From Klebsiella pneumoniae (GTDB lineage Bacteria > Pseudomonadota > Gammaproteobacteria > Pseudomonadales > UBA5518): a stretch of 64,000 nucleotides of DNA. Of this stretch, positions 8,639 to 18,007 are shown one piece after another. Numbering within the stretch: position 1 is the stretch's first letter; each line of letters starts with the position of its first letter. Location: assembly GCA_945862145.1 (NCBI GenBank), contig CAMAXE010000004.1, positions 118,705 through 182,704 on the forward strand, written 5' to 3'. Made by a program: the position numbers and the translations under genes. Below the pieces are notes generated by a model. It saw nothing but the letters and a program-made list of their open reading frames with translations. It had not been told where the DNA came from and did no database searches.

Positions 8639-9762
8639 CCCTCGCTGGCGTCGGTGTAGCGCAGCGCAATCTGGCGAAATTGGTCTATCCGTGCCACGTA
8701 GGCGTCGACCACGTCCGGATCGAAATGGCGACCCCGCCCCTCGAGAATGATCTCGGTGGCTTTCTCGATCGGGAATGCGGGCTTATAGACGCGCTTGCTG
8801 ATCAGCGCATCGAACACATCGCCCAAGGCCATGAGGCGTGCGGGCAGGGGAATGGCCACACCAGTGAGCTTGTCGGGGTAGCCGCTGCCATCCCATTTCT
8901 CGTGGTGGTAGTGGGAGATATCCATAGCCACGTACATGAAGTCGAGCGCAGCGCGATCTTCCTGATCCTGGATGGCCCGCCAGATCGAATCCGATCCGAT
9001 CTTGGCGTGGGTCATCATGATCTCCCACTCCTCGGGCGTGTGCTTGCCGGGCTTGTGGAGAATATAGTCGGGGATCCCGACCTTGCCGATGTCGTGCAGG
9101 GGAGCGGCCTTGGTGTATGTCTCGATCAGGCCGGGGGTGAGAATGTCCGCGTATGCGGGCAGCATGGCGAGTTGCTCGGCCAGCACCCGCACGTAGTTCT
9201 GGGTGCGCAGGATGTGGTTGCCCGTCTCGTTGTCGCGGGCCTCGGCCAGACTCGCCAACGCCCGCATGCTGACATCCTGCACCATCTGGTTCTGGGCCAT
9301 GCGGCGCCGGACTTCGCTCTCCAGCCAGGTGTTCTGGTCGCGGAGGATGTCGCGTGCCTGCTTCAACTCGAGTTGGGCGTGCACCCGCGCAAGCACGATG
9401 GAGGGACGCACGGGCTTGGTGATGTAATCGGCGGCACCAAGCTCGAGGCCCTTGGTTTCGTCATCAGTGGAGGCCAGCGCGGTGACGAAAATCACCGGAA
9501 TGGAGGCTGTCTCGGGATCTGCCCGCAGCCTTGCGATCACCTCGTAGCCATCCATCCCGGGCATCATGACATCGAGCAGGATCAGATCGGGGCGGGGGTC
9601 GATACGCACCGCCACCAGAGCCCGCGTACCGGAACTGGCAACCCGCACGCCGTAGTGGGGCATGAGAATCTCGCCAAGGAGCGTGAGATTCTCGGGGGTA
9701 TCGTCCACCACCATTACAGTGGGGCGCGCCGCCCCGCCCCCGGCTATCGGTAGTGCCAACAT
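8635..9762 (-). CDS. Response regulator with HD-GYP domain (putative c-di-GMP phosphodiesterase)
   Basis: 375 residues. Receiver: VMVVDD, phospho-Asp in LILLDVMMPGMDGYEV, Lys in DYITKPV. A coiled linker (QLELKQARDILRDQNTWLESEV) follows, then an HD-GYP domain with HDIGKVGIPDYIL and HHEKWDGSGYPDKLTG, both catalytic signatures intact. HD-GYP enzymes hydrolyse c-di-GMP to pGpG or GMP. Start chosen at 9762: a run of six G just upstream gives a strong ribosome-binding site; the longer start at 9816 has none. First gene of the three-gene operon with the collapsed sensor and receiver-Hpt protein, joined by an ATGA overlap at 8635-8638. Confidence 0.93.
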   Translation of the reverse strand: MLALPIAGGGAARPTVMVVDDTPENLTLLGEILMPHYGVRVASSGTRALVAVRIDPRPDLILLDVMMPGMDGYEVIARLRADPETASIPVIFVTALASTDDETKGLELGAADYITKPVRPSIVLARVHAQLELKQARDILRDQNTWLESEVRRRMAQNQMVQDVSMRALASLAEARDNETGNHILRTQNYVRVLAEQLAMLPAYADILTPGLIETYTKAAPLHDIGKVGIPDYILHKPGKHTPEEWEIMMTHAKIGSDSIWRAIQDQEDRAALDFMYVAMDISHYHHEKWDGSGYPDKLTGVAIPLPARLMALGDVFDALISKRVYKPAFPIEKATEIILEGRGRHFDPDVVDAYVARIDQFRQIALRYTDASEG

Positions 9763-9833
9763 GAATTCCCCCCTTTGAGACCGTGCGTGCGCCCTGCCAC
9801 GCGGCCAAAAACCCAAATGAACAACATCGCGAT

Positions 9834-9882
9834 TTGCCGAAACCGCATTTCGCTATTATGTTTGCACTGCCGCTACGCGGCA
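9834..9882 (+). promoter_or_regulatory. Possible promoter and 5'-leader hairpin before the receiver-EAL gene
   Basis: In the 215-base gap upstream of 9978 there is a TATTAT (9854-9859) preceded at a short 14-base spacing by TTGCCG (9834-9839). Just downstream, TGCCGC and GCGGCA (9868-9873 and 9877-9882) form a perfect 6-bp hairpin with a TAC loop, which would sit at the start of the transcript. The short spacer makes the promoter call weak. Confidence 0.25.
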
Positions 9883-9977
9883 ACGCCCGACTGATACGTG
9901 TTTGCCCTTGCGGGGCCTCGTAAGTCGCCGAGGGGCGCTCAGACGACCAGCGGAGTCTGGCCTAGAACGGAACCGCC

Positions 9978-11195
9978 ATGGCCGCACCCGACAAGAACGC
10001 AATCCGCATCCTGGTGCTCGATGACGAGCCCTTGATGCTCGAGTTCCTCGCCGACACCCTCGGGGCTCTGGGCTACAGCCAGGTCACCACCTGCGGCAGC
10101 GGCTACCGGGCGCTCAGTCTGATCGAGTCCTCTGACGTGGACATCGTGCTGTTCGACCTCAAGATGCCCGAACTCGACGGGCTGCAGTTCATCCGCCACC
10201 TCAAGGGCCGTGACTTCACCGGTAGCGTGGTTCTGGTAAGCGGCCTGGAAGACCGTATCGTGCAGTCATCCGAGCAACTGGTGCGTGCCTACGGGATCAA
10301 TATCCTCGGTTCACTGGCCAAACCCGTGCTGCCGCAGGAACTCGACCGCGTGCTCTCCGGCTGGTCGCCACCGGTGGGCACCAGCGCGACCGCGGCGGCA
10401 CCGGCATACGCGGCGGCCGAGATCCGCGCCGCCATTGCCTCGGGCGAACTGGTCAATTTTTACCAGCCCAAGCTAAACCTGATGACCGGGGAACTGGTGG
10501 GCGCCGAGGTGCTGGTGCGCTGGCGTCATCCGGTGGACGGACTGCTGGCTCCGGCCATGTTCATCTCCGCAGCGGAGCACCACGAGATCATCGAGGATCT
10601 CACGGCTGTGGTGATCCGGCAGGCGCTCGAACAGGCGAAGACCTGGAAGTCCAATGGCCTTGCCCTGAATCTCTCGGTCAACGTGTCCACCGACTGGCTG
10701 AGCGACCTGGAATTTCCGGACCTGGTCGAGGATCTCGCCGCACGCGTGAATATCGCGCCGCGACATCTGACGCTCGAGATAAGCGGCGGACGCCTGATCG
10801 AAGACATCCGGGTGAGCCTCGAGATACTCACAAGGCTGCGGCTGATGGGATTCGGGCTGTGCCTCGACGCCTTCGGAGCGAGCAGCCTGTCGCTGACCCA
10901 GCTGCGCTCGCTTCCCTTCACCGAGATGAAAATCGGACGCGAGATCGTCACCGGCGCGTGGAAGAGCCGCAATGCGGGAGCCGCGCTGGGATCTAGCCTC
11001 GCACTGGGCAAGCAGCTGGCCGTCACGGTGACGGCCGAAGGCGTGGAGAGCCTCGAGGATTGGCAATTCCTACAAGCCTCTGACTGCCACCTCTGTCAGG
11101 GCTTTTTTGTGGCGCCCGCGATGCGCGCCGAGGAGCTGACCGGCTGGATACCAATCTGGCAGAAGCGCTATTGGGAAGGACTCACCCCGGCCTGA
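9978..11195 (+). CDS. Response regulator with degenerate EAL domain
   Basis: 405 residues. Receiver at 1-125 with LDDE, phospho-Asp in VLFDLKMPELDG and Lys in SLAKPV. The C-terminal EAL-type domain keeps the signature Glu as EVL (GAEVLVRWRHP), the Asn in LSVNVS, the Glu in TAEGVES and Gln in CQGFFVAPAM. Other catalytic positions are changed: DDFGTG reads DAFGAS, KID reads KIG, and LTE reads ISG. The DDFG aspartates bind the catalytic metals, so this domain probably binds c-di-GMP or a protein partner rather than hydrolysing the nucleotide. Its 3' end overlaps the convergent DUF1214 gene by 28 bases. Confidence 0.88.
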   Translation: MAAPDKNAIRILVLDDEPLMLEFLADTLGALGYSQVTTCGSGYRALSLIESSDVDIVLFDLKMPELDGLQFIRHLKGRDFTGSVVLVSGLEDRIVQSSEQLVRAYGINILGSLAKPVLPQELDRVLSGWSPPVGTSATAAAPAYAAAEIRAAIASGELVNFYQPKLNLMTGELVGAEVLVRWRHPVDGLLAPAMFISAAEHHEIIEDLTAVVIRQALEQAKTWKSNGLALNLSVNVSTDWLSDLEFPDLVEDLAARVNIAPRHLTLEISGGRLIEDIRVSLEILTRLRLMGFGLCLDAFGASSLSLTQLRSLPFTEMKIGREIVTGAWKSRNAGAALGSSLALGKQLAVTVTAEGVESLEDWQFLQASDCHLCQGFFVAPAMRAEELTGWIPIWQKRYWEGLTPA

Positions 11196-12310
11196 CCCGA
11201 CGCGAGCCTCGCCAGATCCACAACCTTCGCCTGGGGCGTCTCGATTGCCCCTTCGGCGAGAAAAAACCGCCAGAACACGAGGCCGAAGGCGCGCCCCTCG
11301 GTGTCAATCCAGTTCGGCAAACCCGGATCCCGGTGCGCCAGCACGATACGGAAACTGCCGTCCGGCTCGAGCTGCGTCTGTTTGCGGTTCAGCGACACGC
11401 AGCGGTTGGCGTAATCCAGGGTTTGCTGGAAGCGATTCCACAGACACACGTTTGCGAACCGACACACCGGCCAGCGCCCGGTGATCACCAATGCCTGCTC
11501 CGGCCCGAGAAAAAACGGCGCCATCGAATACGCCGCATCGAAAGCCGCGAGCCCCATCTCGCCCGGGGGCACGGGCGGCGGGAAGCTGTTCGGCATGAGC
11601 GACACGAAGGCAGGCGGCGTACGCGCGCTCATCGGTGGCTGGTCGAGCGTGCGGCTGCGCACGAACTGCGCCACGCGGCGGATGCCGGCGGCCACCTCGA
11701 CATCACCCGCGGGCGCAGGAGTCATAACAGAGCCCTCACGGCGAATCTGCATGAGAGGTGATCGCGCCGGATCGGCCGACGCGCTGCGGAGCGTCTCGTA
11801 GTAGTGGCGCGTGGTGAGCCGGGAGGCGCCCGCGGGCAGGGCTAACCAGTTGCGCGGTGCCGCTTCTCCGCCCACGCGCAGGCGGAAGGCCCCCGCTGCG
11901 TCCACATCAAGCTGCGTGTCGTTGATGACCCCGAGAATCCTGTTGCCCATGCTGCCGTCATCGGTGCCTGATTCGACCGTGATCGACACGTACACCGCCC
12001 CATCCATGAGGCCCTCCACCGTGTAGCTGTGCTCACTGCTGATCGGCGCATCGAAGTAGATCGCATCGGGGTTGTCGCCGGTGAATTTGCGCCATGGCGA
12101 GACGATGCGACGGAAGTCAGGATGCGCCGGATCGCTCTCGAACATCCCCGCGATGCCGCCTTCCAGCATGTGCATAAGTGCGCGGTGCGCGCCCGCGACA
12201 TCTTCGGCTGAGCCCAGATTCCACTCCGGCTGTGCCCAGCGGGCGTCGACCTCCTGCAACAAGGCGATCAATTCGCCGAGAGCGCTACGCGAGGCCGTGG
12301 GAATACTCAT
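11168..12310 (-). CDS. DUF1214 domain-containing protein
   Basis: 380 residues, no signal peptide. The C-terminal third, with NRFQQTLDYANRC, DGSFRIVLAHRDPG and LPNWIDTEGRAFGLVFWRFFLAEG, is the DUF1214 module; the rest is typical of the longer members of this family, which often occur beside catabolic genes but have no established biochemical role. The start is supported by a GGAG motif a few bases upstream of the ATG at 12310. It stands alone on the minus strand, convergent with the receiver-EAL gene and divergent from the epoxide-hydrolase-like gene. Confidence 0.85.
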   Translation of the reverse strand: MSIPTASRSALGELIALLQEVDARWAQPEWNLGSAEDVAGAHRALMHMLEGGIAGMFESDPAHPDFRRIVSPWRKFTGDNPDAIYFDAPISSEHSYTVEGLMDGAVYVSITVESGTDDGSMGNRILGVINDTQLDVDAAGAFRLRVGGEAAPRNWLALPAGASRLTTRHYYETLRSASADPARSPLMQIRREGSVMTPAPAGDVEVAAGIRRVAQFVRSRTLDQPPMSARTPPAFVSLMPNSFPPPVPPGEMGLAAFDAAYSMAPFFLGPEQALVITGRWPVCRFANVCLWNRFQQTLDYANRCVSLNRKQTQLEPDGSFRIVLAHRDPGLPNWIDTEGRAFGLVFWRFFLAEGAIETPQAKVVDLARLASGQAGVSPSQ

Positions 12311-12492
12311 GTGATCTCCAATGTAATCAGTCCTGCACGGCCGCCGCGCGTTCGGCGCCGAGCGACTCTAGCCGCCGCGCCTCCTCTTCCACGTCAGCGG
12401 CCAGTGCTCATGCCAGTCTCCCGATGGTGCTCGCGCGGACATGCGGGAATGCTAGTCTCGCCTCCCGAACCATATCATCAGGAGAAGTAGGC

Positions 12493-12876
12493 ATGGCAGG
12501 CAACACCGAGATCATCGACGACTTCATCGCCGCCTGGGGCACGATGGACCTCGACCGCATCATGTCCTTTTTCGATCCGGAGGCCATCTACACAAACATG
12601 CCAATGGACCCGCCCAACAGCGGCACGGAGGCCATCCGCGCGGTGATCGGGGGATTCCTGGCCATGGCGCAGGCGGTCGAGTTCGTGGTGCACCAGCAGG
12701 CCGAGAACGCGGCCACCGGGGTGGTGATGAACGAACGCACGGACCGGTTCCACCTCGCGAACGGTCGCTGGGCAGCGCTGCGCGTCATGGGTGTCTTCGA
12801 ATTGCGCGCGGGCAAGATCCTCGCGTGGCGCGATTACTTCGACATGGCCGAGGCCGGGCGCGAGCTTGGCGGCTGA
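12493..12876 (+). CDS. Limonene-1,2-epoxide hydrolase family protein
   Basis: 127 residues, NTF2-like fold. It keeps the Asp-Arg-Asp catalytic arrangement of limonene-1,2-epoxide hydrolase: Arg82 and Asp84 in ERTDRF, Asp114 in WRDYFD, plus Tyr33 and Asn35 in the IYTNMPM segment that orient the water. Spacing between these residues is close to that in the Rhodococcus enzyme. Members hydrolyse terpene or steroid-side-chain epoxides without metal. Start at 12493 is set by an AGGAGA 6-8 bases upstream. The 3' end overlaps the convergent PepSY gene by 43 bases. A P450 lies 10 kb away, but a functional link is only a guess. Confidence 0.85.
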   Translation: MAGNTEIIDDFIAAWGTMDLDRIMSFFDPEAIYTNMPMDPPNSGTEAIRAVIGGFLAMAQAVEFVVHQQAENAATGVVMNERTDRFHLANGRWAALRVMGVFELRAGKILAWRDYFDMAEAGRELGG

Positions 12877-13643
12877 GGCCGTCGGCGGCGCCGCCCCACG
12901 CTCCACATCACGATTCCGCTCAACGCGAGCAGCAGCGAGAGCACGCCGCCCACATCCACCACGAGCACGCCTGCAGGACCGAATAGCCGGCCGCTGTGAA
13001 GATCCAGCAGGAAGCGCTCCCAGTGCAGCCAGCCGGCGGCACGCCCGAGTTCCTCCAACAGTGCCTGCGGTGGCGTGCCCGGGCTAATCTGCTGCGGGGC
13101 TTCGCCTCCCGCGGGCGAGAGGGTCATCGCATCGGCATCGAAGTGCTGCCAGAGCCCGCCCGCGAGCACCAGGGCTTCGTCGCCGCGTACTGCGAGCCCA
13201 CCGATCGGGACGGGCAGACCGGCCGTAGCACCAAGGGCGTCTATCCGCTCGCCATCGGGAGTCAGCAGCAGCAACTCACGCTCGCAGGCGACCAGCACCA
13301 TCTGCTGCACCGCAGCCACACCGGCGATTACGCCCTCGCAGCTGCCAACCTCACGCGTGCCGAGGAAAATCCGTCCCTCACCGCCCTGCAGCAGCCAGGT
13401 GTCACCCACCTCGAAACCTTTCCACGCACCGGCAGCCGACGGGCCGTACAGCGCATACGGCCAATCCCAGCCCACGGCACGCTCGTCGAGGCGCAGATCC
13501 TCCGAATGGTTCAGTGCCAGGCCTGTCACCGCGAGCATCAACAGCAGTACACAGGCACCGACGCCGGCACGACGGTGCCAGCGCCAGAGCCATGCGGCGC
13601 GGTGCTCAGGTGCACGGACCGGGGAATCAGCGCGTGGCGGCAC
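12834..13643 (-). CDS. PepSY-associated TM (PepSY_TM) family protein
   Basis: About 269 residues: an N-terminal membrane segment (GVGACVLLLMLAVTGLALNH), a periplasmic domain with propeller-like VGDTWLLQGGEGRIFLG and HWERFLLDLHSGRLFGPAG, then a C-terminal membrane segment and an Arg-rich tail. The WxRWHRRAG start and the LHSGRLFGPAG motif are typical of PepSY_TM proteins, inner-membrane proteins tied to ferric-siderophore or flavin electron transfer. Start is uncertain: the frame extends far upstream, but the GTG at 13643 is the last usable start and overlaps the FMN-binding gene by 17 bases. Third gene of the porin/FMN-binding/PepSY operon. Confidence 0.75.
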   Translation of the reverse strand: MPPRADSPVRAPEHRAAWLWRWHRRAGVGACVLLLMLAVTGLALNHSEDLRLDERAVGWDWPYALYGPSAAGAWKGFEVGDTWLLQGGEGRIFLGTREVGSCEGVIAGVAAVQQMVLVACERELLLLTPDGERIDALGATAGLPVPIGGLAVRGDEALVLAGGLWQHFDADAMTLSPAGGEAPQQISPGTPPQALLEELGRAAGWLHWERFLLDLHSGRLFGPAGVLVVDVGGVLSLLLALSGIVMWSVGRRRRRPQPPSSRPASAMSK

Positions 13644-14163
13644 GGGTATCGGCCTGGCGCGCCAGCCACAGCGCGAGCCGGGCAGCACGATCGGTGGCGT
13701 TCGCGGAGAGCGTGGCACCGGTGATGCCATCGATGGGTCGATCCAGCCTTCCGCTCTCGTCAAGGCCCACACCCGCGAACTGACGGGTGAAGAATTCGTG
13801 ACGGATCTCCCAGCCACGGCTCTCGCGGAATGCCATGACGCGCAGGTCGGTGATGTGGCCCGCATCCACCACAATGCCGAGCGTGATCGGTTGCTCCTTG
13901 CCAATTTCCTCGAGGATCCACGCGGTGCGCACGCCTGCCTGCCAGTAGCGTACGCGCAGTGTCGAGGGCGTCAAACCCACCTCGGACCGGGCGCGCTCGC
14001 GCAGTGCATCGCTCAGCCAGAGGGTTTGCGGTACCGGCGTCAAGCCCGGAAAGGCCAGCGCGAGCAACTCCTCGCGACCGAGATACTCTGCAGCGGACGC
14101 GCCAGCGGGGAGCGCGAACACGCCCGCGAGCGCAAGTGCTCGAAGCAGCGTGCGGGAGCGCAT
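13627..14163 (-). CDS. Periplasmic FMN-binding domain protein
   Basis: 178 residues with a signal peptide (MRSRTLLRALALAGVFALPAGASA). The C-terminal half is an FMN_bind domain with DGITGATLSA, matching the ApbE flavinylation motif Dxx[ST]GAT in which the final Thr carries FMN through a phosphoester bond. Such proteins shuttle electrons in the periplasm, as in NosR, RnfG or extracellular and ferric reductases. Start at 14163 is fixed by the signal peptide and by a TGATG junction with the upstream porin stop. No apbE gene lies in the window, so the modifying enzyme must be encoded elsewhere. Confidence 0.88.
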   Translation of the reverse strand: MRSRTLLRALALAGVFALPAGASAAEYLGREELLALAFPGLTPVPQTLWLSDALRERARSEVGLTPSTLRVRYWQAGVRTAWILEEIGKEQPITLGIVVDAGHITDLRVMAFRESRGWEIRHEFFTRQFAGVGLDESGRLDRPIDGITGATLSANATDRAARLALWLARQADTRAATR

Positions 14164-15398
14164 CAGAAACTCAGGCCTACGCCGAGGTTCAGGCCATCGA
14201 GTTGGTCCTTGCCGGCGGGCGCGTCCTGACGCTGGTAATCGAGCTTGAGCACCACACCCTCCTCGAGCCAGTAATTCACGCCCACGTCCCACTGCGAATA
14301 GGCCGTGTCGAGGCTGCCGCCGGCCTGGTTGTCCCAGTCACTGTAGCGGGCGAAGACGCCCCAGCGCTCGTCGAAGCGCCATGAGGGCTCCACGTACCAA
14401 CCCTCCTGGCGATCCGCACCGGCGGCGAACGCATCGATAGCCTGGTCGATGTCCCAGCCGGCGTAGAGCGCTCGCAGCCCGAAGGGCCCACGGCGCCAGG
14501 CGATGTGCGTCTCGAAAAGCAAGGCGTCGATTTTCTCGGGCAGCGCGCCCTGGTACATGTCGGCCTGGTATTGCAGGGTGGCGGCGATCTCGAGTCCGGG
14601 CACGCCGGTGTAGCGCAGCCGTCCTGTGTACGCCGGCGAGGATGCATCGGCCTCAGACACCTTCTGGCGACCGTCGCGCACTTTCCACTGACCCTCGCCG
14701 GGCTCCAGGCCCAGGCCCGAGGTGAGTGCCGCGTCATAGGACACGCCCGGCGCGATCTCCCCGGCGGCAGCCACCCCGCCTTCCCACCAGGTGGAGGGAA
14801 CGATGTTCCGCTCGACGTTGTTTCGCTCGACGCCGTAGAAGGCGTCGGGCTCGTGGGTTTCGTTCAGCAGGCCCACGGGTACGAGGAAGAGCCCTGCCTT
14901 GACCCGCTGGCCGCCACCGATGTCGTGCTCCACGTATGCCTGTTCGAGCTCGTACTCACCCTCGTTGTCTTCGCCCGTAATGGAGTGTTCGAGTTCGAAT
15001 TCCGCCACGAATCGCGTGCGCTCCGAGAAGCGGTGATCAAGGAACAGCACCATGCGGTGGAAATCGATCTCGTCCCGGTCATCGCCGCCAGGGCGGTCGT
15101 TGCGCAGCTTGTTGAGATGCATCTCGCCATAACCGCCCACCCGGGTGTTCTCGACCCAACGTGCCTCGGGGGCCAGCGTCATCGCCGCTGACTCCACCCG
15201 GTCCGCGGTGGCCTCGACCATCACCACGGTGTCCTCGATGCGGTTGTCGGCCTGCGCAAGCCGGGCCTTGAGCTTCTCGATCTCGGCTTGTTGCTGCTGG
15301 ATCAGAGCCCACATCTGCTCAGGGCTCGGGACCGCTCCCTCCGCGCTCAGGGTGAATGCGGTCATCAGCAAGGCGGCGGCAAACGGTCTCAGGCTCAT
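14163..15398 (-). CDS. Outer-membrane porin (phosphate-selective porin O/P type)
   Basis: 411 residues: signal peptide, then a short coiled coil (IQQQQAEIEKLKARLAQADN), then a beta-barrel with alternating aromatic strands (GGYGEMHLNKL, RTRFVAEFELEH, WRFDERWGVFARYSDWD) and a C-terminal Phe as usual for barrel assembly. The N-terminal coiled coil and the VKAGLFLVPVGLLNETHEP segment fit the OprP/OprO-like family. Start at 15398 has a GGAG nine bases upstream. First gene of the operon with the FMN-binding and PepSY genes, which suggests uptake of an iron chelate or other redox-active solute. Confidence 0.88.
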   Translation of the reverse strand: MSLRPFAAALLMTAFTLSAEGAVPSPEQMWALIQQQQAEIEKLKARLAQADNRIEDTVVMVEATADRVESAAMTLAPEARWVENTRVGGYGEMHLNKLRNDRPGGDDRDEIDFHRMVLFLDHRFSERTRFVAEFELEHSITGEDNEGEYELEQAYVEHDIGGGQRVKAGLFLVPVGLLNETHEPDAFYGVERNNVERNIVPSTWWEGGVAAAGEIAPGVSYDAALTSGLGLEPGEGQWKVRDGRQKVSEADASSPAYTGRLRYTGVPGLEIAATLQYQADMYQGALPEKIDALLFETHIAWRRGPFGLRALYAGWDIDQAIDAFAAGADRQEGWYVEPSWRFDERWGVFARYSDWDNQAGGSLDTAYSQWDVGVNYWLEEGVVLKLDYQRQDAPAGKDQLDGLNLGVGLSF

Positions 15399-15458
15399 CG
15401 GTGTCTCCTCGCGAAGGGCACCCACCGGCGGGCGTCCACGAGGAGAAATCTACCAGAT

Positions 15459-15495
15459 GCAAACCGTAATGCGAAGCGTTCTTATTACGATTTGC
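15459..15495 (-). promoter_or_regulatory. Inverted repeat with Fur-box-like core upstream of porin operon
   Basis: Arms 15459-15470 and 15484-15495 are inverted repeats with 11 of 12 positions matching. The 19 bases at 15468-15486, read on the minus strand as AATAAGAACGCTTCGCATT, match the classical Fur box at 12 of 19 positions. It lies about 70 bases before the porin start. An iron-regulated operon would fit the PepSY and FMN-binding genes. Confidence 0.4.
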
Positions 15496-15506
15496 GGCTG
15501 ACAGCC

Positions 15507-17852
15507 TTAGGCTTTGCCCTTCTGAGCGGCCAACAACAGCTCCCCCAAGGTGCCGAGGCGGGGCGCTGCAGCCGCAGCAGGCGCGGCTCCGGACCCGTTC
15601 TTGCCTCCGGAAGCCTTCGCGGCCGGGCCATCGCGACGACCACGGTCAGGCTTCGGCGCGGTGGGCGTCGAGGCCACGTCACGCAGCTCATCATCGAGGC
15701 GCATGGTGAGCGCGATGCGCTTGCGTGCGGCATCGACCTCGAGAACCTTGACCTTCACCACGTCGCCCGCTTTCACCACTTCCCGCGGATCCTTCACGAA
15801 GCGGTGGCTGAGCGTGGAGATATGAACCAGACCATCCTGATGCACGCCGATATCCACGAAAGCGCCGAAATTCGCGACATTGCTGACCACGCCCTCGAGG
15901 ATCATCCCGGGCTCCAGATCCGACAGCGCCTCCACGCCCTCACGAAAACTCGCGCCCCGGAACTCCGGGCGCGGATCACGACCCGGTTTCTCGAGCTCCC
16001 TCAGGATGTCACGCAGCGTGATCTCGCCCACCCCGGTGTCCGTCAGGCGGCGTGGATCCAGATCACGCACCCGCGTCTGGTTACCCACCAGTTCGCGCAG
16101 CTCACAGCCCGCGGCCAGCGCAATTTTTTCCACCACCTTGTAGGACTCCGGATGCACCGCGGAGGCATCCAGCGGATTGTCGCCGTCACGCACCCGGAGA
16201 AAACCCGCGCACTGCTCGAAAGCACGCTCGCCAAGCCGCGGTACGGCGTGAAGGGCGGCGCGACTGGCAAAGGGACCGTGGGTGTCGCGATGAGCCACGA
16301 TCGCATTCGCTAAAGACTCGCCGAGCCCGGAGACCCGTCGCAGCAGCGCTGCGGAGGCGCTGTTCAGCTCCACCCCCACGCTGTTCACGCAATCCTCCAC
16401 CACCGCATCAAGCCCGCGGGCGAGTCGGGACTGGTTGAGGTCGTGCTGGTACTGCCCCACACCGATCGCCTTGGGCTCGATCTTGACCAGCTCCGCCAAC
16501 GGATCCTGCAGCCGGCGCGCGATGGAAATGGCGCCGCGAATACTGACGTCGACATCAGGAAACTCGCGACTCGCGAGCTCCGAGGCCGAATACACCGAGG
16601 CGCCGGCTTCACTCACGCTGACGCGGGAGAGACCGAGTTCGGGATTGAGACGGATGACTTCGGCCGCGAGTTTCTCGGTCTCGCGTGAGGCAGTGCCGTT
16701 GCCGATGGCCACGAGCGCGGCGCCGTGCTTGCGTGCGAGAGCGGCGAGTGTGCTGAGCGATTCGGCCCACTGGTTCTTCGGGACATGCGGGTAAATCGTG
16801 GTGTATTCGAGGAGCTTGCCGGTGCCATCGACAACCACGACCTTCACGCCGGTGCGCAGACCCGGGTCGAGCCCGATGGTAGCGCGCCTGCCGGCGGGCG
16901 CGGCCAGCAGCAGGTCGCGGAGATTGGCCGAAAAGACCCGGATAGCCTCGGCCTCGGCAGCCTCACGCAGATCCGAAAGCAGATCACTCACCACATGCAC
17001 CGAGAGCCTGACGCGCCAGGTCCAGCGGGCAAGTTCCTTCAACCAGACGTCGGCGGGGCGTCCGCGATCGGCGATGCCGGCGTGTTGCGCCACCAGCGTC
17101 TCGCAGGGATGCGCGGGCATGTCCGCTGCACCGGGAAGCTCGATCTCCAACGCGAGAATGCCTTCGTTACGGCCGCGGAACATCGCCAGCGCGCGGTGGG
17201 AGGGCACCCTCGAGAGCGGTTCTGAGTGCGCGAAGTAATCAGAAAATTTCGCGCCCTCGGCCTCCTTCCCGCTGATGACGCGCGCCTGCAAGGCACCCTG
17301 CTCGCGCAACAGGTCACGCACGCGCCCCACCAGCGCCGCGTCCTCGCCAAAGCGCTCCACCAGAATATCGCGCGCGCCGTTCAGCACGGCCTTGATATCG
17401 GCAAAGCCTGCCTCCTCGTTGATGAACGCGACGGCCTCGGTAGCGGGCTCACGCGCGGCATCCCCGAGCAGCATCAGGGCGAGTGGCTCGAGACCCGCCT
17501 CGCGGGCGATCTGCGCCTTGGTGCGGCGTCTCGGCTTGAAGGGCAGATAGAGATCTTCGAGTCGGGCCTTGCTGTCGGCGTCCCGGATCGCCGCCTCCAG
17601 CGCGGGATCGAGCCTGCCCTGTTCAGCAATGCTCGCAAGGATCGCCCCACGGCGCTCCTCGAGCTCACGCAGGTAGCCGAGCCGCGCCTCGAGTTGCCGC
17701 AGTTGCACATCGTCCAGCCCGTCCGTCGCCTCCTTCCGGTAGCGCGCCACGAAAGGCACCGTGGCGCCACCATCGAGCAAGGCCACCGCCGCCTCGATCT
17801 GTGCGGGACGGGCGCCGAGCTCGGCGGCGATACGGGCTTGGATGGACTGCAT
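15507..17852 (-). CDS. tex: RNA-binding transcriptional accessory protein Tex
   Basis: 781 residues, normal length for Tex. N-terminal helical region ([27 protein letters not shown]), the YqgF/RNase H-like domain starting [21 protein letters not shown], helix-hairpin-helix segments ([39 protein letters not shown]), and a C-terminal S1 domain ([21 protein letters not shown]). Tex is a cytoplasmic nucleic-acid-binding protein affecting transcription and ribosome function. Start at 17852 (MQSIQARIA) was preferred to a GTG at 17870 because GGAG lies nine bases upstream. The tail after S1 is Ala/Gly/Lys-rich. Confidence 0.97.
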   Translation of the reverse strand: MQSIQARIAAELGARPAQIEAAVALLDGGATVPFVARYRKEATDGLDDVQLRQLEARLGYLRELEERRGAILASIAEQGRLDPALEAAIRDADSKARLEDLYLPFKPRRRTKAQIAREAGLEPLALMLLGDAAREPATEAVAFINEEAGFADIKAVLNGARDILVERFGEDAALVGRVRDLLREQGALQARVISGKEAEGAKFSDYFAHSEPLSRVPSHRALAMFRGRNEGILALEIELPGAADMPAHPCETLVAQHAGIADRGRPADVWLKELARWTWRVRLSVHVVSDLLSDLREAAEAEAIRVFSANLRDLLLAAPAGRRATIGLDPGLRTGVKVVVVDGTGKLLEYTTIYPHVPKNQWAESLSTLAALARKHGAALVAIGNGTASRETEKLAAEVIRLNPELGLSRVSVSEAGASVYSASELASREFPDVDVSIRGAISIARRLQDPLAELVKIEPKAIGVGQYQHDLNQSRLARGLDAVVEDCVNSVGVELNSASAALLRRVSGLGESLANAIVAHRDTHGPFASRAALHAVPRLGERAFEQCAGFLRVRDGDNPLDASAVHPESYKVVEKIALAAGCELRELVGNQTRVRDLDPRRLTDTGVGEITLRDILRELEKPGRDPRPEFRGASFREGVEALSDLEPGMILEGVVSNVANFGAFVDIGVHQDGLVHISTLSHRFVKDPREVVKAGDVVKVKVLEVDAARKRIALTMRLDDELRDVASTPTAPKPDRGRRDGPAAKASGGKNGSGAAPAAAAAPRLGTLGELLLAAQKGKA

Positions 17853-18007
17853 GGACGAGGGCTCCGGCACGGCTCAAGGGGTGCGGATTATGCAGGGCGC
17901 ACCGTGGCGCAACCATCTTGCGTCCTGCAGCGGAATGGGTCGGCGGGCTCACTCCCGCAGCGGGCGAAGTCCTCGTCCGCCGCCGAGCGACACGTTCCCG
18001 CAACCCG

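Noticed and set aside
9763..9977. c-di-GMP riboswitch before the receiver-EAL gene
   Set aside because: The gap has a small hairpin but not the conserved GEMM core or tetraloop receptor sequences.
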